DNA from: Ciona savignyi
Taxonomy: Eukaryota > Chordata > Ascidiacea > Phlebobranchia > Cionidae
Assembly: GCA_000149265.1 (NCBI GenBank)
Contig: CH003236.1
Location: forward strand, 134,842 to 198,841
Direction: 5' to 3'
Length of the DNA stretch: 64,000 nucleotides
Shown: in pieces, positions 1 through 10,600 of the stretch
Layout of the letters: each line of letters starts with the position of its first letter
Numbering within the stretch: the first letter of the stretch is position 1
The notes under the pieces: generated by a model
What the model saw: the letters and a program-made list of their open reading frames with translations, nothing else
Database searches by the model: none
Told to the model about the DNA's origin: nothing
Position numbers and translations under genes: made by a program

Positions 1-2
1 AT

Positions 3-872
3 AAAGGTCCCACCTGCAAAGGTCACCCCCACTATGTCCGACCATGGCGTTGTGTGCAAGAAACCCCGAAGAAACCGACTTCGAAGCAGAATAATCCCAG
101 CATCCTTGACACTCAGTTGTATGAAGCAAATGTTCCAAATCGTTGCAAACAACCGAAAGTAGTTGGCATGTGCCGTGCAGCATTCACAGCTTGGTATTAC
201 GACACAGCACTTCACAAATGCACACAATTTATTTATGGCGGGTGTGGAGGAAATGAAAACAACTTTCAATCATTATCAGATTGCCAGAAAATATGTGTGC
301 CAGCCCTTGATTCTTTGGACCCAATGTTATCTATTCCCGTTTTTCCAGGGGTTGGGCCTGTGCTTTCGGTATCTGGTGATACTACTCATAAGCAGCGCAA
401 ATCAATGGATTATTCTGATTCCTCTCAATTGGATGTCCCAATGATAAACACAGAAGAAAACGAAATGTTTGAAAATTATGGAGGCTTGGATACAATGAAT
501 TTGACTGATGTTTTAACAGGCATTCAACCAATGCAGCAAACTTTTAACAACGAAGAACAAGAAGAAGAAGATATCAATATAGTCACAGATGAGTATTTCC
601 AACCTGCAGCCCTCCCCCAGGTAAAAATCACAAAAAGTGCAGGTTACAGTGAGTATGCGATGCTGAAATGGGCAGCTGTGGCAATCGGGGGGGTTGTTCT
701 TGTTATTGCTGTGGTTTCTATGATTCTCCGGAACCGCAGATCCACCCCTAATGTTGTGCGGATTAGTGAGAATGTCGACGATCTAACCCAAGATGAAAAG
801 CAACTGCTACAGATGCAGCACAATGGCTACGAAAATCCGACCTACAAGTATTTAGAGAAACAAATTGTCTGA
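3..872 (+). CDS. APP: APP-like amyloid precursor family protein, last exon (5' partial)
   Basis: This is the 3' end of an amyloid-precursor family type I membrane protein; the frame is open from the window edge to the TGA at 870-872. The first residues (CKGHPHYVRPWRC) match the end of the E1 growth-factor-like domain. A Kunitz domain follows at about 147-299, with six cysteines and the FIYGGCGGNENNF core; the residue after the second Cys is Arg, the usual P1 of a trypsin-type inhibitor. Next come an acidic linker, a transmembrane segment (about 661-732, WAAVAIGGVVLVIAVVSMIL), a basic stop-transfer, and a cytoplasmic tail ending in NGYENPTYKYLE, the NPxY endocytic/adaptor motif typical of APP. 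No copper-binding domain and no E2 domain lie between the growth-factor-like end and the membrane, unlike vertebrate APP. Family assignment is firm; the symbol denotes the family rather than proven orthology. Confidence 0.88.
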   Translation, partial: KGPTCKGHPHYVRPWRCVQETPKKPTSKQNNPSILDTQLYEANVPNRCKQPKVVGMCRAAFTAWYYDTALHKCTQFIYGGCGGNENNFQSLSDCQKICVPALDSLDPMLSIPVFPGVGPVLSVSGDTTHKQRKSMDYSDSSQLDVPMINTEENEMFENYGGLDTMNLTDVLTGIQPMQQTFNNEEQEEEDINIVTDEYFQPAALPQVKITKSAGYSEYAMLKWAAVAIGGVVLVIAVVSMILRNRRSTPNVVRISENVDDLTQDEKQLLQMQHNGYENPTYKYLEKQIV

Positions 873-1797
873 TTCACTTATTGTTTAACATTGTGTGTTT
901 GTAGATGTTTGATATTGAATGTCACAGAAATACTTGTAAATAAGTGTTCATGAGTAATTTTGCTCAAGATATCATTAGTTTATGGAAATTAACGATTTAA
1001 CTGCAGTCCCTTAGAGTAGCTTTACAACAATTTTGTATTTTTTTTAAAATACGTTTTTTTATTATTTTTGTTTTAACACACTTTTGTAAAAATATGTATC
1101 AAACTAGGGAGCAAATCTAGACACCGGTTTAATTTTTTTAGATTTTTAATAAGGCAGCCAAAACATTATGACAGAGTCGCAGTCACTGGAAGATGGATTT
1201 TTTAAATTAAATTATTGATAAACATGACACTTTACTCTCTCATAATGCACAATTGTTGTAATTTAAATATGTAACTGCTTCTTGTTTCGTGATTTTGGCT
1301 GTTAAACAAATGTAATTAAAAACAAATACATAGATGTCACCGTCAATTAATAGAGACGCAAACTTTAACATTGGGGTCACATTCATTGAAGGTGGATAAC
1401 ATGTGTTAAAAAAGGCAAAGTTTTGTTTATATTTTAATATTTAATGTAAGTAATGGTGCATGCTATTCATCATGTACAATTGATTTATTCATTATCAGAA
1501 CTTTATTCTTAGCCCTAACAACAACATTTGCTACATATTGTGATTTTTAACACAAGTGCTTAATAACTGCCTAAATGGTATGCTATTGTTTACATTATCA
1601 CATCAACTTTTAACTGCACCACTATTATTAACTGAATTTACATATTTGTTATTTAACTTATTAAGTATGTCCGATTTTTTCACATAATGAACTAGATCTT
1701 ATATATATTGTTTCCGTAGTGTTTTAATGTGTGTAATTCATGGCAAATGTTGTTATACATCTATGTTGTACATTTGTAGTAGGTGGTAGAGTTAATA
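873..1797. other. APP 3' UTR and short intergenic spacer
   Basis: AT-rich non-coding sequence. A possible poly(A) signal ATTAAA lies at 1315-1320. I see no gene and no clear repeat before the SLC35D start codon. Confidence 0.5.
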
Positions 1798-4700
1798 ATG
1801 GATGAAAGTTTAGAAGTAAGTCAAATCCGGAAGCTTCTGTCTGCATGCTTCTATGCTGCCACATCGGTGCTCATTGTTATTGTCAACAAAAGTGTTTTAA
1901 CAAATTACAAGTAAGAGCACACTTCTAAACGTTTTTCTTGCCGTATGGAAACAGTCAGACTGTAAACATGTCAAGAGGTAACTGATGCAATTCCTAGGTA
2001 TATTATTAAACTCTGTGTTTTGACATCAAACATCAACCCAGGTTTTACTTAGTCTTTTAAGATATTACAAAATAGAATAATTGATTGGGGGCATAGTATA
2101 CCTGTGTTTAACAACTTGTTAGAAATAAAATAAATGTTAGTATTCCTTATTTTACTACATGATATTTTTTTAGATTTCCCTCTGCTCAATTTCTCGGGGT
2201 TGGGCCAAATGTTGGCCGCAATTGTAATTTTACAAATTGGGAAAATGATAGGCTTAGTTTCATTTCCTGATATGAGCAGGTCCATACCTGCCAAGGTTTG
2301 TAAAAACAGAATGTATCCTGTTCAAAATTTCCTATTGTTGTATAACCAAACTCTTTATGCTGATTAGCGAAAACAGTATAACATGTTGAAATGTAACTTG
2401 CTATTACGTTTTCCATTTTTCATTAACTCTTGTGATTATATTTTAATTCTTCCACCATACGTGTAGAAAAAATATATTTTGTGTCCATTCATTTAGTGTT
2501 TTTTGTTGTTTTAGTATATGTACGAACTATTGATAGCTACTATGGTCTGATATCCACATTTTTCCGAACATCCAATAAAATGGTGCTTAACTTAGCATGT
2601 GTTTCTATAAGCTTCTAATCATCTGCTGTTTTCTAGATTTTTCCACTGCCCTTGCTGTACATTGGAAACCTTATTTGTGGCCTTCTTGGTACCAAACAGC
2701 TCAGTTTACCAATGTTTACGGTGCTAAGGAGATTTAGTATTCTGTTTACAATGATACTGGAAATTTACATTTTGGGGTAATTTCGTATATTCCCTTCAGA
2801 ACAAAAAGTTCATTAAACATTTGCCTTTAAAGGAAGAGACCGAGTCGGACAGTTATTCTTACTGTGCTGACAATGATCGGGGGATCTATTGTGGCTGCCA
2901 GGTATATATATATATATAAAATTGTTGTGTCTGCAACTATCTGAATGGTATTTCGATGCCATGCTATTACAGGGATTAACAACAGTGCATTTCAGTGATG
3001 ATCTTGCTTTCCATCTTCTTGGTTATTTCTTCATTTTATTGAATGATGTTTTTACTGCTGCCAACAATGTCTACATTAAACAACAACTTAATTCCAAGGT
3101 TAGAATTTATGGATACTTGGTGTTTTCTCACATTTTCATTTAAATTTCATTATGTCAACCCCATTTAAAGGGATGTCTTTGTCCTTTTTTCAAAGAAAAT
3201 TTCAAAGTTTTAGTCTGAATTAGAGAGGAAATCCCCTTTTTCCATAATTTGATTGGTTTTATTTGAAGAAAATCAGTGTCCCAGAGAAATCGAAATTGGT
3301 GTTTAAATTTTTTTAAATTCAACTTCACATTATTTAGCAAAATTAGTCTTTTGTGCTGTACTTGTACTGCTACTACAGAACATGAATGGAATAGGTAAAT
3401 CATCCCCTTAATAAAACATGATAACAGGACTCATGCTAGGCTAAATATAATGACGAAATTTTCCCAGCCACTTCATTGAAATTCAATATCTATTACCCAT
3501 GCAATACACAACAGATATTCTCAACATCAGTTACTATGCCCGTCAGAGCTGTCAACTCTTTAATTGTATGCGTATTTTATTTTCAGGACCTTGGCAAATA
3601 CGGGATAACGTATTATAACTGCTTATTCATGTTGGTTCCCGCCACAATTCTTTCCTATTTCACAGGAGATTTGAAATTGGCGTTTGAATTTAAAGGTTGG
3701 ACGAATGTTTACTTTGTCCTACAGTTTGCAGCGTCGTGTGTTATGGGGTTGGTGATGCTTCTTTATTTTGCGCAATTGTTTAAATTTATTTCCAGTATTG
3801 CTCCCATAATGGAGATATAATTTTAGTTGATATTTAGTTTGTTGTGTTTCTTAATCTTTTTGACCTCGTAGTGTACAAGACCAATTACGAAAGCGAACAG
3901 CGCAACTTGCTAGGAAAGACAAAACAATATCCTAAATACAAATATAGTTGGCCATTGGTGTTCACTGTCATGTTGTCAAAGCTATTCCAGTGTTTTGTAT
4001 TTAATAACAGAATTGCTTTTATTTTTTATTTTTATTCAAACCAATAATCTTATGGATTTAATTTAAGAAACATACCTTAAGTTTTTTTTTCCCAAGGACA
4101 TAGTGACTTGCAGTGTAATGAATAGAATATACCAGCGTAGAATTTTATATATTCAAACTAAATAAGTAACTTAAACAAATTTATATTTGTTGTTTTGTAA
4201 TAGGTTTATCCTGATGTATTCGATAACGATATGTACAGCCTACAACTCTGCACTCACTACTACTGTGGTGGGGTGTCTTAAGAATATCTCTGTCACATAT
4301 ATTGGGATGATATTTGGGGGCGATTACATTTTTTCGTGGCTTAATTTTATTGGTATAAACATAAGGTAAGTTGATCGATAAAATACTACCTCTATTTTAT
4401 TCAAATAGAAAGAAAAATATATTACAATGCCGTTTTCCAGTATACTTAACTACAAACCAATATAATAGCACATGCCCTGAATTATTATTTATTGAAGTAG
4501 TTATGGTGGCATCTAAAAGAAGGTATCAAAACCAGCATCTGGCTAGACCATTGTTTTTTAAGGCAGGGCATTTGGCTGACATTTCCTGAATCCAGTGTGT
4601 GCTAGGATAGGATAGGATATTCATTTTTATCCCCGTGAATGGGAAAACCCAGGGGGTTATCACACGGGGAATCGTCAGATCACCTCGCGCCCATTGTCGG

Positions 4701-5083
4701 GTTACCGAGCTATTGCAGTGTGTTGTATATGATAGACACGTTCCCTCCATTTGGTAGAACCCATTAATCCGCTGGGTTCAGGCAATGTCCGTAAAGTGCC
4801 TTGCTCAAGGACACAACCGACTAGCTAGCGACCAGTTTCGCACCTGAAACCTTTCGATTGAAAGGTGACGCACTTAACCGCTAAACCACCGGGCCGGACA
4901 ATTAGGTTCCTATTATTTATTAGTGCTATTAGGTTCCTATCGTATCGGCACTTTTACACAAATATATAGGCCTACCTATTAAACACAAGCTTTTATTGCA
5001 GTGTATTTGGAAGTGTCGTGTACTCGTATGTGGTCTTTAAAAGTAAAACCACCACCATCTCATCTAAGGAAAGTGATGCATAA
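1798..5083 (+). CDS. SLC35D: SLC35D-type nucleotide-sugar transporter, 8 exons
   Basis: Multi-pass Golgi/ER transporter of the drug/metabolite superfamily that exchanges UDP-sugars for UMP. Exons: 1798-1910, 2174-2295, 2637-2776, 2833-2901, 2996-3098, 3587-3747, 4204-4365, 5002-5083, all GT-AG. Diagnostic strings shared with SLC35D1/D2 are [59 protein letters not shown] (across exons 6/7) and [12 protein letters not shown]...GGDYIFSW. Summed exons give about 316 residues once one base is discounted, near the usual 335-355. Exon 2 carries four Gs at 2196-2199 where three would keep FPSAQFLG in frame with LGQMLAA, so the gene is frameshifted as printed. A (TA)n tract sits just after the exon 4 donor. 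The C-terminus is short and lysine-rich. D1 versus D2/D3 cannot be decided here. Confidence 0.88.
3838..3960 (+). repeat. hAT-end-like repeat fragment in SLC35D intron 6
   Basis: Contains TTTTTGACCTCGTAG followed by AAGACCAATTACGAA, closely matching a second copy at 6117-6240. The second copy begins CAGTGGTTCTCAA, typical of one end of hAT-type non-autonomous elements. No opposite terminal repeat is seen. Confidence 0.45.
4603..4898 (-). mobile_element. tRNA-derived composite SINE (near full length)
   Basis: Read on the minus strand it starts in a tRNA-like region (about 4898-4840) and ends in a tail of AGGAT pentamers (plus-strand view, 4603-4620). Internal landmarks shared by all copies in the window are CGGGTTACCG, CCGCTGGGTTCAGGCAATGT and TTTATCCCCGTGAATGGG. 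It lies in SLC35D intron 7. It resembles the composite SINE described in Ciona; the family name is not verified. Confidence 0.8.
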
Positions 5084-5331
5084 ATTGTGTCGTATTGTTT
5101 TTATTATACTTAGTTTTAAGTACTAATATTTTAAAACATTTTCACTGTATTACTATTCTTAGCATAAATACACACACAACCTAATCATTTTAGATTATAT
5201 AATTACACTAGGTGCCAAGCAGTATCTATTTATTTACAATTTATAAACATGGTCCTACTTTTAGTATTAGCACTTTAGCTGCTATATCTGTTCTATGCAC
5301 TTGTCTTCTGCGCGGGTGCTAAATGCACATT

Positions 5332-5337
5332 AATAAA
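5332..5337 (+). promoter_or_regulatory. Poly(A) signal for SLC35D
   Basis: AATAAA about 250 bp after the SLC35D stop codon, same strand, with no competing gene between. Confidence 0.5.
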
Positions 5338-5909
5338 ATCTTAGATTTTAGATATATTTTGGGTATTCTTGCTGATTACTCATTAGTAGTACCTTTTATT
5401 AACAGTTTTAAGGAATAATCAGTTGAAAGAGATTGCTATATTATTAAGACAGTCTGTCAATTTCGTAAAATCCATCAATCCACTGGGTTCAGGTAATAAT
5501 AAGTGCTGCTAGGTCAGTTTTGAACCAGCAACCCTTCGACGACGCACCAACCCAGCAAGCTGATTGATTTGGATAAAATGAGTTGCTCTGTCTGGTCTTT
5601 ACCCAAGATGCAAGAATGGGTCTTGCAGGATACCGCTATACCAGCAGTGGAGGTTGTCAGAAATAAATGGGTTAATCCGTTAATGGGCTCATATAAATTG
5701 TAGAAATAGAAAGGTTTAGTATTTATCATTAACTTGGTTTTCTTTCGTGATTGCAAAATTCGAAAGGCGTTCTAAATTATAATATTCTTCGGATTGCTCT
5801 GGTGAACGCAGTTATTTTAGTGTATTGAATACGATGGAGATTAAAAGATTTTTGTTGGACATTGTATTAAGTGGATTATTGGGGGTTCTACCAAAATTTA
5901 GAAAATTCC

Positions 5910-6045
5910 CAATTATAAACAACACATTACAATGGTTCCGGTAACCCGACGGTGCGTGCGAGGTAGGTCCAATTTGACGATTACTCGTGTTAGATCGCAC
6001 CTTGCGTTTGTCAACGTCTTGCTTTCACCGGGATAAACATAAATG
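5910..6045 (+). mobile_element. Truncated composite SINE
   Basis: Only the 3' half of the SINE is present (ACACATTACAATGG, CCGGTAACCCGACGGTG, CACCGGGATAAA). The tRNA-like head is missing. A further scrap (CACTGGGTTCAGGTAAT) lies near 5478-5560. Otherwise 5084-7697 shows no gene. Confidence 0.6.
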
Positions 6046-6116
6046 TCCCTATCTGTTTTAGTTCAGAAACAGATTGATATACATGTTATGGTGGGGATTT
6101 TGTGCATTATTCTAAT

Positions 6117-6240
6117 GCAGTGGTTCTCAATGTTTTTGACCTCGTGGCATAGGCTACCCAAGACCAATCACGAACGAACGGGCACACTTTGCACGGGAAG
6201 TCTACAATATGCTAAATACTTAAAACGTTACAATGGAAAA
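6117..6240 (+). repeat. hAT-end-like repeat fragment
   Basis: Begins GCAGTGGTTCTCAA and continues TTTTTGACCTCGTGGC, then sequence shared with 3838-3960. No partner terminal repeat is visible, so this is a decayed or truncated non-autonomous element. Confidence 0.5.
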
Positions 6241-7118
6241 AATGAACTAGACAATACCGGTAACCATTTAGTAGTTTATGATTTACTCTGTCGTAAATTT
6301 ACGAAATGCAAGATTTATGTTATCAAAATGGAATTATCCAACCTGGTTTAAACATTAGAAGGTTTTAACCAGTGTGTATTCGATATGTTAAAGAAAATTA
6401 CTATGCGTAAGTCCGCTACAATTTACCATAAATTATCCTATCTAATAATATGTACAACTAGAAGAGGTAGTGTCTTCACAAGTTGTCAACTAAACGTACC
6501 TCCAATATGCATCAGCTGTCCATAAATAGCTTGCACTTCAAGGGCATCAATCCGGTGTTTTTAAAGTGTAAGTTCGAAGTAAAAAAAATAACAGAAAAAA
6601 TAATAAATATGATACCCTGGTGACAATCTTTTATTTTAGGTATGTTTTATTAGGGAATATTATTTTGTTTTTACAAAAATTTAACTACCGAAGTTCGTCC
6701 CCATGAAGTCTTTTTTATTCATTTCTATGGAAATCTCCCGGACAACTGCAAAGCTTTAAATTTTAACACCAAAATTGTAAAACTGGTACAAATTATTTGG
6801 ATATATCAATACCCTGAGCTGGGCGTAAATTAAGGTTTTTACAAGTTTTAACGTATTTTTTTTATAATTTTTGATTAGCCATAAGAAGAAGCTTGTAAGA
6901 AATCGACCAAGATGTCTAAAGTGGTAAAAAGTGGAACAAGAGGAAACGTTTTTACGTAGGCCAAGTTGTTTTAAATTGTGTGTCGTACGCAACCATATAT
7001 TTCAAATCTATTGAAATTAAGATTGTTACTTTAAATGTATCTATCTGCAAATGTAATTATTTACTGCAACATAAGTAAATTATCCTGGAGGGACAGGTGA
7101 CAAATACGGCAAAGGCAC

Positions 7119-7368
7119 GGGTGCCTCTAAATACTACAGGACCGCTTGGAGCGCTTGGATCGCTTGGATCACTTAGATTGCTATGGAAAGTAATTCTAAC
7201 CCATTTCCCAAACACTAATCTCAACCCCAGAACTAACTTTAACCCCAACCCTAACAATAATATCATGGCTTTTGTAATTACTAAGTATAGTAAGCGATTC
7301 CAAGCGATCCCAAAGCGTATCCAAGCGATTTAAGCGCTCCATGCGCTCCTGTAGTATTTAGAGGTACC
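7119..7368. mobile_element. MITE with long terminal inverted repeats and 10-bp target duplication
   Basis: The left end reads GTGCCTCTAAATACTACAGG; the right end is its inverse (CCTGTAGTATTTAGAGGTAC) with one mismatch. The subterminal parts are built of short CGCTTGGA/AAGCG strings that also pair. The element is flanked by the direct repeat GCAAAGGCAC at 7109-7118 and 7369-7378. The centre carries an AACCCC/AACCCTAAC-like stretch shared with the fragment at 22035-22147. No coding capacity. Confidence 0.8.
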
Positions 7369-7697
7369 GCAAAGGCACATGTGAGAAATACTTGGTAACC
7401 CGCACATTTTTCGGAAAATAACATGTTTTGTGATTTTAACCAACATTAACTGATATTTGAATCTCATATATGGTATTGTCAAACCAAAGACTCATAAACC
7501 AACAATTTGGCCGCCAAAATATGAAACACATTATTAAAAATGCTTGTAACATTAGGTAGTTCTTGTCCCATTCATTGCTTGTTTCTCATATCAGTTACAA
7601 CTAAGCAAAACCCACCAGATAACACTGACATTCCACTAAAAAAATGATCAACGCCACTATTTTCTTCAGGTCGAAACCGCCTAGAAAAAGCAGCATC

Positions 7698-10600
7698 ATG
7701 AACACAAAGAGTCAAAGTCGATTCACAAGCAGGCGGAGTGATATCAGTGCCTCTCAAAGTCGGCGAAGCGTGGCAATGAGTGATTCGAGGCTCGTCGATG
7801 GAAAACCTGCTCCAGCCACTCGTCTTGGATTGATAGTAAGTTCGTATTGCAGCAACACTGTGGCTTTGTCGTAAAAAAACTTTGCTGTGTACCCAAGATA
7901 TCCTAAGGTACCAGTAGGTGAATCTGCCTTCACACTCAAAGGTATAAATAATGAAACCATGTACACATTGTAACAGTTCCTTTAGCAGCCTATTGTGCTG
8001 CATGCTGAGGAATGTCACATTAAGGCAATGGGTAGATCATGTAACTCAACTGTGCACGAGGTAATCTGCCAGTTTCCCATGTTTTAACATTCCCTTCCAT
8101 TTTTCTATTCAGGGAAATAATGCAAAAATATTCTATGCCATACAAATCGCTTAAAACATGACAACAATGCGATGTTCCAAGGTGTTGGACGATGATGGAA
8201 ATGACGTGACACCAAAACCACTCTACTCATATGACCCGACTGTCCAGAAGAGTGGATTCTTTGGAAGTGACAACCAATCCACTGTTGGAACTCCGACTGA
8301 TGTCATGTCTTTTACATCTGTCTATCAAAGCTTTGCCCAACCTTTCAGCAGGTTTGTATTTGTAGCCCGATTCTGACTTTTGCTGATTCAAATATAAAAA
8401 GACCAAGTAGATTCTGCAGCTTAAAATTAAGCGAAAAGTGTATTAAAATGTTCGTGTCCCTGGGCTTAAGGTGTTATTGATGCTCATCCATTAAGCCTGA
8501 ACAAGTACCATAAACACCCACAGGTAATGTATGTAACATATCCTCAGATCCATCTACGGTAGCACGTCAAACAGGTCGGCGAAATCTCGACGCTCGTCGA
8601 TTGAATCCAGTGGTGAGATTGCTGAAAGTGCTCCAGAGGTTACCACGGGTTTCGCAGGTAGGTGTCGCTGCCGCGTGCAACGTTTTTTAATGTTAAAAAG
8701 GTTAATGAATTTTAGTGGTTTACTCGATTTAAGTTAATCATCTGTGGCCATAAAGTGTATTGATTAGCTAGCAATAAGCTATTAATGATGACAATGATTC
8801 ACGACAATAATATTTTTAAGAAAGTAGATAACCAACCTAAACGAAAAAAGATTTATAAATTTTACTTTAATTTGCTTAGTAGGTTAGTTCATTTCTATCA
8901 CACTGAAATAGTTCTTTGGCATTTTTCTAGAAATTATCAGATGGTAACTGTAGATAAATCCATTACTATAATATTCTTACCCGCCATGATAGAAATGACA
9001 CACACGACACACATCCATCTACTTTAGCTTAAGGGTAAAGTTTTGAGATCAATGATTTTGTTTAATTGGGCCACCATTGGTGTATCGAACCTAGAAATAT
9101 TTCCTCCTTAATTGTTCAATCCGTACATTGTACAACATAAATGCAATATTATTATTTATGATACATATGTCAACCTAGTTTTATAAAGTTAAAAATTGCC
9201 TTTTGTCCAATTCTCGATTCTTTTAAAGCTACAGCCTACAGTACACAGAGGTCTTTTTTCTGCTTATTATTTAGTATTTAAATATATACCAATTCTATGT
9301 TCAGATGTGATGACTGTGCGTCGAGAAGAAGTAGAAGATTTAACGGAAGATGATTTGAACAAGATTGTGGATGTGATTCTTGAGGAGACTGACACGATCT
9401 GGTTGTTCGAACAAAAGGGAATCGCTGTCTCAGAAGAAAGTGATGAAGCCTCGATCGTGCAGTAAGCTCTTATTTGTCTTCATGGGTTGGGGAAAGTACC
9501 ACTGATTGTGTTTCTTCGTGAGTTGGGAAAAGTTTTACTGATTGTGTTTCATCATGAGTTGGGTTGTGGAAGTACCTTACTTGATGCTTTATTGATCGTA
9601 CCGTGTTTGTTCATACCACACAGTTGGCCGTTATGCCATTATTTTTCAGTAATTTAAAGTATTTTTTCTATTTTTTGTGTTAAGGAGTCTGTATTTAACC
9701 ATAAGTCTCTGCTAATGTCTTTCAGCACTGGTTGTAACTAGGCTAATGTAGATGTTTGTCTTGCCCATGGTTCAATAAATTGTTTCCACTAGATCACAAA
9801 ACAAAGCGTACGAAGAGTTATGCAAGACAAAGGAGGGTAACGACAGGTTTACAGAAAGAGGAATGCAAACTTTTAATTTCGCCCAGAAACATAAAGATAT
9901 TCAGGCTGAAAAGGTAATTCTCTAAATATGTATGTGATTTGTACACAAATCAACCTTACTAAGCATACCTTCTGTCTATCTGTACCACATTTTCATAGTT
10001 CAAAACATATATATTTGTAAAATTTGTTTAAAATAATACTTAATAAACACACCACCTGAACATCTGTGCCAGAAATCTGCATACATCACCCGATTGTCTT
10101 AGTGAAGCAAGCCCAAATAATGTGCATTAAACACATATCAACCATGACAATTACATCACCACTTACACCACAGGTTGGATTAATAGATGTCGGAATAAAC
10201 GTAACCACATGGGACATGCACGACACTTACGCCAACAAGCCAAGTCCACCAGACCCCAACGAGGCCGCCGTCGACGTCAGAACACAAAGTTTATCATCTG
10301 GAGAACGCAGGGGCAGTCATGATGCTACTAGCACTATAACCTCACAAGTTACAGGTTAGGATATGTGCAGTCCTGCGATATCTAGACACGGATAGAGTTT
10401 GGTTTTCTACTCTAATGGATATAAATAAATTAACCAAACTGTAATAGTAACTCAACTGTAAACGTAAGATGTATTATGATATTTGTGTATAAGTCTTAGA
10501 TATAAACCCCACTTCCTTCATAAAAGCAACCCATGAGGATATAATTTTATCAACCACCCCGCACACTGTAGTAGCCCCAGCAACTTCACTGTTAACATGA

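Noticed and set aside
7200-7262. AACCCC/AACCCTAAC stretch resembling telomeric repeat
   Set aside because: Irregular, short, and lies inside a MITE whose other copy carries the same sequence, so it is part of the element.
7572-8018. 148-codon minus-strand frame overlapping the first DNAI4 exon
   Set aside because: No recognisable domain, and the plus strand there gives a Ser/Arg-rich N-terminus that splices in frame to DNAI4.
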